Source of the DNA: Metaphire vulgaris
Lineage: Eukaryota > Annelida > Clitellata > Crassiclitellata > Megascolecidae
DNA length: 64,000 nucleotides
Reading direction: 5' to 3'
Assembly: GCA_018105865.1 (NCBI GenBank)
Contig: CM030865.1
Coordinates: 9,343,013 to 9,407,012, forward strand
In this document: positions 56,801 through 63,899 of the stretch, in pieces
Position numbering within the stretch: the first letter of the stretch is position 1
Layout of the letters: each line of letters begins with the position of its first letter
The notes under the pieces: model-generated
The model's database searches: none
Told to the model about the DNA's origin: nothing
What the model saw: only the letters and a program-made list of their open reading frames with translations
Position numbers and translations under genes: made by a program

Positions 56801-59800
56801 GATAAACTAGGTTATTGAATGCAGATGGTTACATCAGTGGTTTTCACACAGGCTTACTTAGCCTCCTAAACCACTTAAAATCACATTATTATTATTATTA
56901 TTATTAGTATTAAACTTGTACGTGTTGATGGAACGACACTAGCGTAGACAATGGAACAATTTTTGTTGTCCAAAATTGATAATTAAATCTAAAACCTAAC
57001 TTGGTGCAAAATGGCAAACAAAATCGCCGAATCATTATCATTGTTCTATATTCGCCTGGGGGCGCGGACATTCTCCCCCTTGGACATAATCCCCCCGGAC
57101 ATTATCCCCCGGACATTATCCCCCCGGCAAAGAAGTAATGAACAATGTAAATCAATATCATAGATCTTAATTTTGCCGTCAGTATCGTTTAGGATTAGTG
57201 TTTCGTGTCTGGTTTATGGTGTGGGTAATGATTATATGACCCCGTACGGGTGCAATACACTGCTTTTCGTCAAAGCCCATAGAGGGGGTATTATGACCGA
57301 CAGTGTCATTTCAAAGGGTGTACCGGGAGGATAATGTCCGGGGGGATTATGTCCAGGGGAGAATGTCCTACACCCATTCGCCTGAGACAAAGCGGCTAGT
57401 GCACCTTCTTTTCCGATGAAATCCAGCGAAAGCTTAGTTTCCGCATAGTAAAGATCTGATTCATTTTTTCCATTTAGGTCTTAGCAACGGAGCAATCATT
57501 GCAATCATTGGTGCAACATTGGGGGGCCTGTTTGGAGGCGCGATAATAGTTCTGGTGATATGGTGAGTAGATGCTGGACATTCTATTTCATTGTAATTAC
57601 CTAATTAAACACTTAATGCTTTCGTTGCTACTCGTGTTCCGGTGTGCTTAAGTAATTAGCTTCGATGGTTGCATTTTTATGTTGAAGATTTGCATTTTAT
57701 CATAATTCATACAGGTGTTGCTTGAAAAGGAGAGCGCAGGACAAAGAAGAGGAAATGGTAATGTATATTCCACACTTGTTATAATCAATAGGTCCTCTCT
57801 TCTGAGTTTCATAGTGTCAAAATAGTCATTAGCCTACAGTGATGGGCAACTAACTAAAAAACATTAGTTAAACTATAACTAAATTTAAACTAAAATAAGT
57901 AGTTAAACTTTTAGTTGCAAACTAACTTTCTAAAATAGTTAACTAAACTAAAAAATATAGTTAAACTTTTTCAACTAATTTTACAACTATTTCCTAGTTA
58001 TGAGGTATGTGTTCATGAAAACATAGACGATGCTCACAACACGAAAACACGAACATATCATTATTTAATCACATGTATGGATTGAAATCAATCATTAATT
58101 ATTGTCTATGAAATCACTAATTATTGTCTATTTAATATTTAAGTCTAATATTTAATTAGTTCATTAATTAATTAAATTAATTAATTAATTAATTAATTAT
58201 TGTATATTTAATATTCTAAGTCTAGACTGCAGGAACACAAGTTTGTCAAGTTTGTTTGGAAAAAATGACCCAGAAAAGAATAGATTGAAAAGGGACTGTT
58301 ATTGAAAATTCGGGACACCAACTAAACGTTTTAGTTAAACTAATTAGTTATTAACTAAAATTTTTCAGTTAAACTAGCATTTTAACTAGACTATTTATAT
58401 TTAATTAAACTATGAAGATAACTAAAAAAAATTAGTTAAACTTTTAGTTAGTAACTAATTATTTAACTAGTTGCCCATCACTGTTAACCTACAGTACATT
58501 TCACTTACCTCATTTACTGAACCATTAGTACACTATCTGATAGTTGTTTGCAAAAGTAATTCATATTGAACTATTGTAAAAAAAATTGATCCAATGACCA
58601 TATATATTAAACAAATATCGGTGCTAGATTTGAACATTATCGTATTTTGAACGTGTTTGAATCGGATTCCTTTAAAAATAATTTTTAGAACATGACTTTG
58701 ACCCTTTTAGATTTAAGCAGGGTTCAGTGATGAGATTAAATATCCCCATACATGTGATTAAATAATGAAGGCAATAGAAGTCAATATTGAATATCAGTAA
58801 TAGTCTTAGCAGACCAACAGGAATCTATCGCTGGTAACTGCAATGCATCAACGCAAGTAGAACATAGCTAATCGCCGAATATGACTCACCATTAACTTTG
58901 TTTCAAGGAACTCCTACCAAAGATGAAAGAAAAGGACATGAAAAGCATGGCACCGCCGTCAACAACGGCATTACAGGTACCGAGTAAGCAACTGGCGTCT
59001 GCTGTCCAACCAATCACACCAATCGCTACTAAAGAACCCACAGCAGCAACAGTGGGACAGCAACCACAGGCGAGCATAGTCAGAGAAACCATAGCAACTC
59101 CAGTGGGACAGCAATCACAGGCGAACATAGCCAAAAAAACCATAGCAACTCCAGTGGGACAGCAACCACAGGCGAACATAGCCAAAGAACCTAAAGTAAT
59201 TCTATTGGGACAGCAGTCACAGGCAAACATAGCCAGAGAAACCATAGCAACTCCAGTGGGACAGCAGCCACAGGCGAACATAGCCAAAGAACCCAGAGTA
59301 ATTCTATTGGGACAGCAGTCACAGGCAAACATAACCAGAGAAACCATAGCAACTCCAGTGGGACAGCAACCACAGGCGAACATAGCCAAAGAACCCACAG
59401 TAATTCTATTGGGACAGCAGCCACAGGCGAACATAACCAGAGAAACCATAGCAACTCCAGTGGGACAGCAGCCACAGGCGAACATAGCCAAAGAACCTAA
59501 AGTAATTCTATTGGGACAACAGTCACAGGCAAACATAGGCAGAGAAACCATAGCAACTCCAGTGGGACAGCAACCACAGGCGAACATAGGCAAAGAACCC
59601 ACAGTAATTCTATTGGGACAGCAGCCACAGGCGAACACAGCCAGAGAAACCATAGCAACTCCAGTGGGACAGCAGCCACAGGCGAACATAGGCAAAGAAC
59701 CCACAGTAATTCTATTGGGACAGCAGCCACAGGCGAACACAGCCAGAGAAACCATAGCAACTCCAGTGGGACAGCAGACACAGGCGAACATAACCAGAGA

Positions 59801-60391
59801 AACCATAGCATCTCTATTAGGACAGCAGCCACAGGCGAACATAGGCAAAGAACCCACAGTAATTCTATTGGGACAGCAACCACAGGCGAACACAGCCAGA
59901 GAAACCATAGCAACTCCAGTGGGACAGCAGACACAGGCGAACATAACCAGAGAAACCATAGCATCTCTATTGGGACAGCAGCCACAGGCGAACAAGGCCA
60001 AAGAACCCACAGTAATTCTATTGGGACAGCAGCCACAGGCGAACACAGCCAGAGAAGCCACGACAGCTTCAGTGGAGCAGAGTATATCAAAGGCAATGGC
60101 GAAGATAGCGAAATAAGTGCGACGCTGAGCAAGATTAAGATGTAATCGCCGGAACAAACACCGCTAAACATTCCAGGGTCGAATGAGGCTGTGTCGACAG
60201 ACAACAGGCAATCTAAAAACGTCGCCTATAACAACGACACCGTCGAAGATGCAAGTGAAAAGTCCACAATAAAAAAAACAAGGCAAACAGTGAACCCTTT
60301 TGAAAGAAAACCCGTTTGGAAAGACGTATCGCAAATGAAACAAGCGAGACAGAGACTTGCAAATAAGTGTAATTTTTCCAATAGATTTTAA
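44114..60391 (+). CDS. Gene B: Thr-rich type I membrane protein with 17-residue repeat tail (split gene)
   Basis: Model by eye: 44114-44207 (signal peptide), 45153-45203, 46979-47035, 48307-48360, 49643-49696, 50068-50118 and 53983-54048 (stalk), 57478-57562 (transmembrane), 57715-57757 (juxtamembrane), 58908-60116 (tail). Ectodomain exons are phase 1-1 as in gene A, and the transmembrane and linker exons keep gene A phases. No PAN-like exon is visible between the leader and the transmembrane exon, so the ectodomain is mostly mucin-like. An alternative last exon (49065-49315) could give a secreted form. AATAAA at 60409 follows the last open frame. The introns hold two large LINEs. The gene looks more intact than gene A. 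Expression data would be needed to fix exon usage. Confidence 0.65.
44826..44894. repeat. (AT)n microsatellite
   Basis: About 34 AT units in intron 2 of gene B, followed by a hAT-like end fragment (GGTTAAGAACCACTG near 44988). 44208-44825 and 44990-45152 show no recognised gene. Confidence 0.9.
45153..45203 (+). CDS. Gene B Thr-rich exon VSNATMTSTIT
   Basis: 17 codons, phase 1-1, acceptor ATCTAATTTCAG, donor GTAGGT. Codes VSNATMTSTITAQPTTVG with one N-glycosylation sequon (NAT). Confidence 0.7.
45640..45762. mobile_element. pogo/Tigger-like terminal fragment
   Basis: The right edge is CCGTTATAACGAAGTTTTACTG before TA, the inverted form of CAGTAAAACTTCGTTATAAC ends seen in pogo/Tigger elements. 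The other end is not found. Confidence 0.5.
45944..46514. mobile_element. hAT-like MITE, CAGTGGCGTAGCC family, copy 2
   Basis: Left end CAGTGGCGTCGTCAAGG, right end TTGGCTACGCCACTG, flanks AATCAAAT/ACTAAAAT (6 of 8). Contains the CCTTTTTTGCTTGTC motif and a nested element. Confidence 0.82.
45996..46271. mobile_element. Nested hAT-like MITE with GGGTT/AACCC repeats
   Basis: Ends CAGAGATGTTCATGGGTCC and GGACATCTCTG, perfect 8-bp duplication GTTTACAG (45988-45995, 46272-46279). The interior is degenerate CCAACCCAACCCAA repeats. A related fragment in opposite orientation lies at 25160-25285 (GGGTTGGGTTGGGC). Confidence 0.93.
46979..47035 (+). CDS. Gene B exon GSKAAATTTNKT
   Basis: 19 codons, phase 1-1, acceptor ATTTTCTTTTAG, donor GTAAATGAG. 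Codes GSKAAATTTNKTAGETTKTG with an NKT sequon. Confidence 0.7.
47078..47165 (+). pseudogene. Fresh tandem copy of the preceding exon without acceptor
   Basis: TCAAAGGCGGCGGCGACGAC and the rest of the exon recur at 47080, joined by the same GTAAATGAGTCAAATTGCTA intron start and GTCTAAAAAGGC. The exon copy is shortened (AACAAAAGTTCG) and preceded by AAAAAGGC rather than an AG acceptor. Confidence 0.7.
47320..47619. mobile_element. hAT-like MITE, CAGGCCCGCCGA family, copy 2
   Basis: Left end CGGGCCCGCCGAGAGAAATT, matches 40477-40829 along its length, duplication CCCATAGG/CCTATAGG (7 of 8). Confidence 0.85.
47649..47831. mobile_element. hAT-like MITE, CAGTGGCGGCTCC type, complete
   Basis: Ends CAGTGGCGGCTCCACAC and CCTGGAGCCGCCATTG, perfect 8-bp duplication GTTTAGAA (47641-47648, 47832-47839). 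Confidence 0.93.
48307..48360 (+). CDS. Gene B exon EPKNVVPGAALTT
   Basis: 18 codons, phase 1-1, acceptor TTGATTTTAG, consensus donor GTAAGTAATGGTTCATT. Codes EPKNVVPGAALTTLMSTT. Confidence 0.7.
48440..48615 (+). pseudogene. L2-like LINE 3' end (same as 18490)
   Basis: TTCCTCCATAGTCTGTC and GATTTGATGTACCATCGATT match 18615-18760, with the same ATTT-rich tail. 48616-49064 is intron with no recognised feature. Confidence 0.7.
49065..49315 (+). CDS. Cys-rich alternative terminal exon of gene B
   Basis: Strong acceptor CCTGATTTCACCGCAG. In phase 1, the phase all gene B stalk exons leave, it opens into 83 codons starting GKEVYTCNYWTPECANNWL and ending VRRNGTSSSS with a TAG stop at 49313. Six cysteines (CNYW, PEC, FIC, VTC, RC, TC) and a net positive charge suggest a small disulfide-bonded secreted domain. 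I recognise no family. An AATAAA lies 6 bp past the stop. Spliced to the upstream leader and Thr exons it would give a soluble protein lacking the transmembrane exon. It could instead be an exon of another gene, or a chance frame; agreement of acceptor, phase and poly(A) signal argues against chance. Confidence 0.55.
49322..49327 (+). terminator. AATAAA poly(A) signal after the Cys-rich exon
   Basis: Canonical AATAAA in ATCAATAAATTAC, just past the TAG stop. Compatible with use of the upstream exon as a terminal exon. AATAAA is common in AT-rich DNA, so alone it is weak. Confidence 0.4.
49643..49696 (+). CDS. Gene B exon ALTKIVFVWKTAPTT
   Basis: 18 codons, phase 1-1, acceptor TTTAATTTCAG, donor GTGCGT. 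Codes ALTKIVFVWKTAPTTTTYS. The hydrophobic start is unlike the other stalk exons. Confidence 0.6.
50068..50118 (+). CDS. Gene B small exon DPGAFMSKMLEAR
   Basis: 17 codons, phase 1-1, acceptor TATTTATTTTAG, donor GTGTGT. Codes DPGAFMSKMLEARIEMLG. Not Thr-rich; accepted only on splice sites and phase. Confidence 0.45.
50924..51366. mobile_element. hAT-like MITE in a (CTA)n array
   Basis: Left end CAGTGGCGAGGTCAC, right end TCTGGCGTCACCACTA. Both flanks are (CTA)n, consistent with insertion into a microsatellite. Contains a short CCCTAACCCTAACCCT run at 51290. Confidence 0.65.
51363..51535. repeat. (CTA)n, (ATG)n, (AAT)n compound microsatellite
   Basis: Simple repeats between a MITE and a LINE. 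The Ser/Ile-run frame across it is not a gene. Confidence 0.9.
51700..53420 (-). pseudogene. Non-LTR retrotransposon, RT region, degenerate
   Basis: On the minus strand: DGSCTEPEIANAFADFF (linker), KLGKAAGFDRITIEHL (motif 0/1), RCDNYRGITLSPVVSKIFEH (motif 2), SALDIS (motif A), VAGVRQGGVLSPLLFAVYID (motif B) and LLYADDILLVSHS (catalytic YADD), then SYCLPIVLYGMEATFPNKS. The frame is broken at least twice (near 52700 and 52220), so it is inactive. Clade unresolved. It lies in a gene B intron, opposite strand. Confidence 0.85.
53720..53880. repeat. (AAT)n/(ATT)n/(AGT)n compound microsatellite
   Basis: Adjacent arrays with frames of Ile, Leu and Val runs that are artefacts. Confidence 0.9.
53983..54048 (+). 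CDS. Gene B N-glycosylated stalk exon
   Basis: 22 codons, phase 1-1, acceptor TTGACTGTTTTAG, donor GTTAGTG. Codes DNETYNETSVSKEITTNATL, with three N-glycosylation sequons (NET, NET, NAT). A LINE begins within about 30 bp of its donor. Confidence 0.65.
54075..56910 (+). mobile_element. CR1/L2-like LINE with APE endonuclease and RT, recently inactivated
   Basis: Endonuclease: GAGGVLLYIKEGL, GVCYRTPS, MGDFNYHVDWE and SDHQMVSF (catalytic SDHQ). RT: KSPGLDGLHPKFLYE, SEPSNYRPVSLTSVIGKVME, QHGFTKGRSC, then after a frameshift near 55758 YLDFAKAFDKVPH (motif A), MPQGSVLGPLLFLIYINDI (motif B) and SKFADDTKLC (catalytic FADD). C-terminus: VDKWNSLDEVGVTVETVNGF. The tail TGGTTTTCACACAGGCTTAC runs into (ATT)n. 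Frame breaks near 54318, 54550, 55102 and 55758 and a missing 5' end show it is dead, but it is the least decayed LINE here and the parent type of fragments at 5884, 9300, 17459 and 36590. Confidence 0.9.
57059..57375. mobile_element. Foldback element with GGACATTATCCCCC arms, 9-bp duplication
   Basis: The left arm GGGCGCGGACATTCTCCCCC is followed by GGACATAATCCCCCC and repeated GGACATTATCCCCC units. The right arm is the mirror image, ending GGAGAATGTCCTACACCC. ATTCGCCTG occurs on both sides (57050-57058, 57376-57384). A 9-bp duplication with G-rich long arms suggests a Mutator-like non-autonomous element. Confidence 0.82.
57478..57562 (+). CDS. Gene B transmembrane exon
   Basis: 85 bp, phase 1 in, phase 2 out. 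Codes GLSNGAIIAIIGATLGGLFG then GAIIVLVIW, a Gly-rich membrane span with GxxxG-like spacing that could favour helix pairing. Acceptor TTTCCATTTAG, donor GTGAGTAG. Confidence 0.85.
57715..57757 (+). CDS. Gene B juxtamembrane exon
   Basis: Completes Trp, then CCLKRRAQDKEEEM: two cysteines (possible palmitoylation, inferred) and a basic stop-transfer cluster. Acceptor AATTCATACAG, donor GTAATG, phase 0 end. Confidence 0.75.
57837..58483. mobile_element. hAT-like MITE, CAGTGATGGGCA ends, copy 2
   Basis: Ends CAGTGATGGGCAACTAAC and GTTGCCCATCACTG, duplication TTAGCCTA/TTAACCTA (7 of 8). The interior is rich in AGTTAAACT/AACTAAA units as in copy 1 (15887). Confidence 0.9.
58908..60116 (+). CDS. 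Gene B cytoplasmic tail exon with twenty 17-residue repeats
   Basis: Acceptor TTTGTTTCAAG, phase 0, starts ELLPKMKEKDMKSMAPP, then VPSKQLASAVQPITPIATKE, then 20 units of 51 bp coding two alternating types: RETIATPVGQQPQANIA and KEPTVILLGQQPQANTA. Ends AKMAKIAK-like (KAMAKIAK) with TAA at 60114. Units are very similar at DNA level, so the array was expanded recently and probably varies in length between alleles. The ATP core could be phosphorylated and the alternating Val/Ile-Leu-Leu motif could bind a partner repeatedly; both are inference. The array is absent from gene A. Confidence 0.85.
   Translation, partial: ELLPKMKEKDMKSMAPPSTTALQVPSKQLASAVQPITPIATKEPTAATVGQQPQASIVRETIATPVGQQSQANIAKKTIATPVGQQPQANIAKEPKVILLGQQSQANIARETIATPVGQQPQANIAKEPRVILLGQQSQANITRETIATPVGQQPQANIAKEPTVILLGQQPQANITRETIATPVGQQPQANIAKEPKVILLGQQSQANIGRETIATPVGQQPQANIGKEPTVILLGQQPQANTARETIATPVGQQPQANIGKEPTVILLGQQPQANTARETIATPVGQQTQANITRETIASLLGQQPQANIGKEPTVILLGQQPQANTARETIATPVGQQTQANITRETIASLLGQQPQANKAKEPTVILLGQQPQANTAREATTASVEQSISKAMAKIAK
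60146..60391 (+). CDS. Conserved out-of-frame C-terminal ORF of gene B
   Basis: Opens after TAA at 60143: SPEQTPLNIPGSNEAVSTDN, then SKNVAYNNDTVEDASEKS, ending ANKCNFSNRF. Gene A has a homologous frame (DVADNCYAVEDGSEES, and a pre-insertion end SIFQ). It lies in a frame different from the repeat array in both genes, so an unseen splice or an old shared frameshift is needed. AATAAA follows at 60409. Confidence 0.5.
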   Translation, partial: SPEQTPLNIPGSNEAVSTDNRQSKNVAYNNDTVEDASEKSTIKKTRQTVNPFERKPVWKDVSQMKQARQRLANKCNFSNRF

Positions 60392-60408
60392 AAATTTCCA
60401 AACCAGGG

Positions 60409-60414
60409 AATAAA
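60409..60414 (+). terminator. AATAAA poly(A) signal of gene B
   Basis: Canonical AATAAA in AGGGAATAAATTAA, 18 bp past the final stop. 60415-60944 is AT-rich spacer with no feature until the gene C promoter. Confidence 0.5.
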
Positions 60415-60944
60415 TTAATACTATTAAAGTCTATAATGTTTCGAATGCACATACAAACTGTCTGATCAACTTAGCGATTTTCTGATTTCTTGAGTATTTA
60501 ATTCACAATGTTAAACAAGGAAATCGTGTTGGCTTCGGTTCGTAACTGGAATATTGTAGCGGTAGAAATCTAGGCCTGTCGCATTGCTTCTATAGAGCCT
60601 GATATATTTCAGACAGAAACTCTAGTTTTTGATTTTACTGTAATCTCAGATGAACGACAAAATACCAACCAGTCTTTAAAATGGCGTTGTAATCAAAATA
60701 AAAAATGCGCAATCTTATTCCGTATTGATGAAAACTCCGCGTTAAAGTCACACACAAAAGGGCGGCGTGCGTATTATCTAATTCAACGTTCAAACGCTCG
60801 ACGATTCTTACATTCGGTGACTAATAATTGCTATTTTGATGTCAACTGAAGAACAACTGGAATCATTGTTACGCATATTTTATCAGTCGAAGTGTATGCG
60901 TTCTCTGATTGTTTCGCATTATTCATGAGCTTCGTCATTTAGGG

Positions 60945-60952
60945 TGACGTCA
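60945..60952 (+). promoter_or_regulatory. CRE-like TGACGTCA box of gene C
   Basis: TTAGGGTGACGTCATAGAAC, third copy of the conserved box. The upstream block GTCAACTGAAGAACAACTGG is shared with gene B (42696-42712). Confidence 0.55.
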
Positions 60953-61059
60953 TAGAACTCAATTTTCCTTTAGTCGCAATTGAAATAGGTTTCAGTTTTG
61001 AACATCCTCGACAATTTACTGACTTTCTCGTGGGTGAAATCTTCACCGTATAAACACAG
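60953..61059 (+). other. Gene C exon 1 (5' UTR), approximate start
   Basis: Ends TATAAACACAG before GTAAATAAC. Shares the GACTTTCTCGTGGGTG block with genes A and B. Confidence 0.5.
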
Positions 61060-61097
61060 GTAAATAACAAAATCGATTGTCATACTTTTGGCTATAG

Positions 61098-61264
61098 CAG
61101 TGTTTATTCTAGCCACCTAGACATTGGGGAAGTTTAATTTTTTTGAGGGGGGCAGATATTGGGGAGGTCGTACTACTGTACTTGCAAAAAATGTCAAATT
61201 TTTTTGAAGATAAATTTCAAACTTGGGGGGAATTCCCCCCAGAGAAGGCCTAGAATAAACAATG
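61098..61264. mobile_element. MITE, CAGTGTTTATTCTAG type
   Basis: Starts CAGTGTTTATTCTAGCCACC, identical over its start to 8548, and ends CCTAGAATAAACAATG. No clear target duplication remains. Confidence 0.75.
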
Positions 61265-61557
61265 ACTTAGAGACTGATTCGGAAAACAGATTGTACTGTC
61301 GAACCAGTTTTCATCGCTTTTTCTTATCTATCGGAGGAATTATGACCAGATAATAAACACATCTGAACACCCATGCATTTTTCAATCTACGCTAAAAATA
61401 GATTGTTCTAGTTCGAGGACCTTTGGCACCAACGAATCGTTAAGATAGATGCAATCCTTTTTTGAAGTAGGTCTTATGGGAATTCCGATAATTACATTAC
61501 ATTACATACCCCGACAAACAGTTCTATAATATCCGTTTCATGCTTTTACAACAAGTA

Positions 61558-61948
61558 CCGTGGCGGTTCCAAGAACTCTTGGTGGGAGTGGGGGAAGATG
61601 CAATGAATTTCTTGGAAGATCCCGCCAATTGTCAAAGGAATTCTATGTAAACGATTTCGAGAGAAAGCTGTAGATTTAATTTGTGAAATATAATATTCAG
61701 AATTGATAGTGTATAAGAGCCTTTTTAGTCTGGTTGTACAAAGTCATAGTGCAAACTCGAGTTTTCTATTGCTGGAAGCGAATTTGTCGATGACAATGTA
61801 TAGTACAGTAAATGGATATGTCCATATCTTTGTGGGTATTATACATCAAAGCTAATCCGTTTATACGATCATCTTACATTGAAGGTGCATTTTTGTTGGA
61901 CCAGTGAGGGATGCATCCCCAATCATCACCAACGTTGAACCGCCCCTG
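61558..61948. mobile_element. MITE, CAGTGGCGGTTCC type, decayed
   Basis: Left end CCGTGGCGGTTCCAAG, right end GTTGAACCGCCCCTG, flanks AACAAGTA/AACAAGCG (6 of 8). Confidence 0.75.
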
Positions 61949-61962
61949 AACAAGCGAACTGA

Positions 61963-62153
61963 CAGTGTTTTATACAGGCCTGTTAGGAGGGGAGATTCCC
62001 TCCCCCCAAAAACCTTTCAAAATCCCCCCCCCAAATCCCAGAACTTACACAAATGTTGCACTGAACTGTGTATTTTCCCCTCCAACCAAGTCGATTCCCC
62101 CCTCCCGAAAGCCTCAATTCCACCCAAAAGCTTAGAGTCTGGATAAAACACTG
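61963..62153. mobile_element. MITE, CAGTGTTTTATACAGG type
   Basis: Ends CAGTGTTTTATACAGGC and GTCTGGATAAAACACTG, duplication CGAACTGA/CGAACTGG (7 of 8). Sits 14 bp from the previous element. Confidence 0.85.
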
Positions 62154-62469
62154 CGAACTGGCAATTTCGTGATTCAAAAATCAAACCGCCAACAGTCGTA
62201 TCAACGGCTATCGGGGCCAGTACTGTCGTTATAAAAGGCCTAATCGAAGTAATTTCCTAAAATCTCAAGAATACATTTTCTTCTCAGTGGGTTTCTGTCA
62301 TGTAGAATCTTCAACAATTATCCTTTATATTTCCATGTAATGAAATAAGCTTCAAATTGTTCTCATACGCTTCCATACCATTATTTCTATTGATGCAGCG
62401 GAAGGATAACTTTTCAATCGCGAAATTTGTATCGACAACACGTCGTCGCTTCCTGCATTGTATTGTATT

Positions 62470-62830
62470 TTACTGGACAACTTCTATAGCGCCGTATCAT
62501 GGCGAAGGCCAAAGTCAAAGGCGCCGTCAACAGCGCAGACAGATCAACATGGAACGGAAGATGTTGGTCTTGAGGGAAAGTCCGCTCAGATGGCGCGAAA
62601 GAGGTCACTACCGTGCATGAATCCATTTTTGTACATGCTATAATCCTTCGGTAAACTGAGGAGCAACATTAAGCTGCGAGGTAAAACGTAGGTCTGGGGA
62701 AAGTAATGGCAACCTACCCCAGACTAATGGCTTATACCACCTACGTCGCTGATTGCCCAGGCCGGAGATAAGCGCAGGAACCCAACGCTCGGACTCGAGT
62801 ACGGGACCTACCTTTACCTTTATAATCATT
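62470..62830 (-). pseudogene. L2-like LINE 3' fragments
   Basis: ACAACTTCTATAGCGCCGTA and the following GGCGAAGGCCAAAGTCAAAG match the 3' end of the LINE at 21.2 kb. Beyond 62640 similarity is unclear. Confidence 0.5.
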
Positions 62831-63315
62831 AACTTCCAAACTTGCACAGTAGAACTAATTATGGTTTTATTTCTAATGCGTAACCAATACTGACAATTAA
62901 TGGAGTTACAGACTTTAGATTTTTAGATTACTTAATGGCTTTCCTGTGAATGAACTTTCCTCGTAAAATAATATTTTTTTCTCTTCAGGAACAGATAAAT
63001 GTCGTAATTTAGAATGCGAATAGAAAGTAACATATTAACTATAAATTAAATTTAGCTATCTGATATAGTAACCTAGACACAAATAGGCAGAATTAGGTCT
63101 GTAAATATGCTGCAAAATAAGCTTACATGGATCAGAACACCCAATGTACATTTGACTCAATGTACCTTGGGTATTCGGTAATACAGTTTCAAAACGTAGC
63201 GCCGAGAAGATGCAAAAGGCAGTATTCAAGAGCGTTGAGCTATTATTTATATAGACAATACACAACTATGTTAAAGTACGTCAGTGGAATATTATTTTCA
63301 AAACTGTTGTGACAG

Positions 63316-63409
63316 GAATTAAAAAGACTGAAGACGAAGATGAAAGCGATTTCGTCGCTAACATTGATTATATTGTCGTCGATCGTCACAACTGTATTCA
63401 GTCAAAACG
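63316..63409 (+). CDS. Gene C exon 2: signal peptide (gene continues past window)
   Basis: Acceptor AACTGTTGTGACAG, ATG at 63340, codes MKAISSLTLIILSSIVTT then VFSQN. Phase 1 end at AACG before GTACGA, a better donor than in gene A. Identical to gene B at most leader positions. No further exon of gene C is visible before 64000; the run ATCCCC/TTTAATCCC at 63430-63520 is a simple intronic repeat. Confidence 0.75.
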
Positions 63410-63899
63410 GTACGAAATTAGATTCCATGTCATTTAATCCCCAGTCACGTAATCCTCATCACTTACTCCCCAAGTATTTTAATCCCAAGTTATTTAATCC
63501 CTGTGCACATAATCCCCAGACACTCAATGATATAAGAAAACGTATTTAATGATGTAATACGAATGACTTAACAAATATTTGTGCTACAAAAACATAACCC
63601 TAACTCTAACGATTGTAGTATGTAGCTCTGGTCTTAAACTCCAAGGCAATACGCGTAATAGTTTCACGCTGTATACATTAAATTAATACTTGTGCGCGCG
63701 TGAAGACGGATGAGTATTAAAAAATTGAAATGAGTCGGTTTCTCAGAAACAGGCATATCTTCTTATTATTATTATCCGAATCGGTCTATCCTGCCTTGTC
63801 CAACTCCGATTAATCGGGTCTTCATCCTATCCGGTGGAATCCGATTGCCGGATCAAAAGTCGGTTATCCACTGTCACGAATGCTTCGGGTAACTCACTC

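Noticed and set aside
58950..60110. Regularly spaced repeats that could suggest a CRISPR array
   Set aside because: Units are contiguous 51-bp coding repeats without unique spacers, in an intron-containing eukaryotic gene.
58892..60157. 421-codon open frame on the minus strand opposite the gene B tail
   Set aside because: A 51-bp repeat leaves several frames open at once. The + frame has a matching acceptor, phase and homology to gene A; the minus frame is a Cys/Val-rich shadow.
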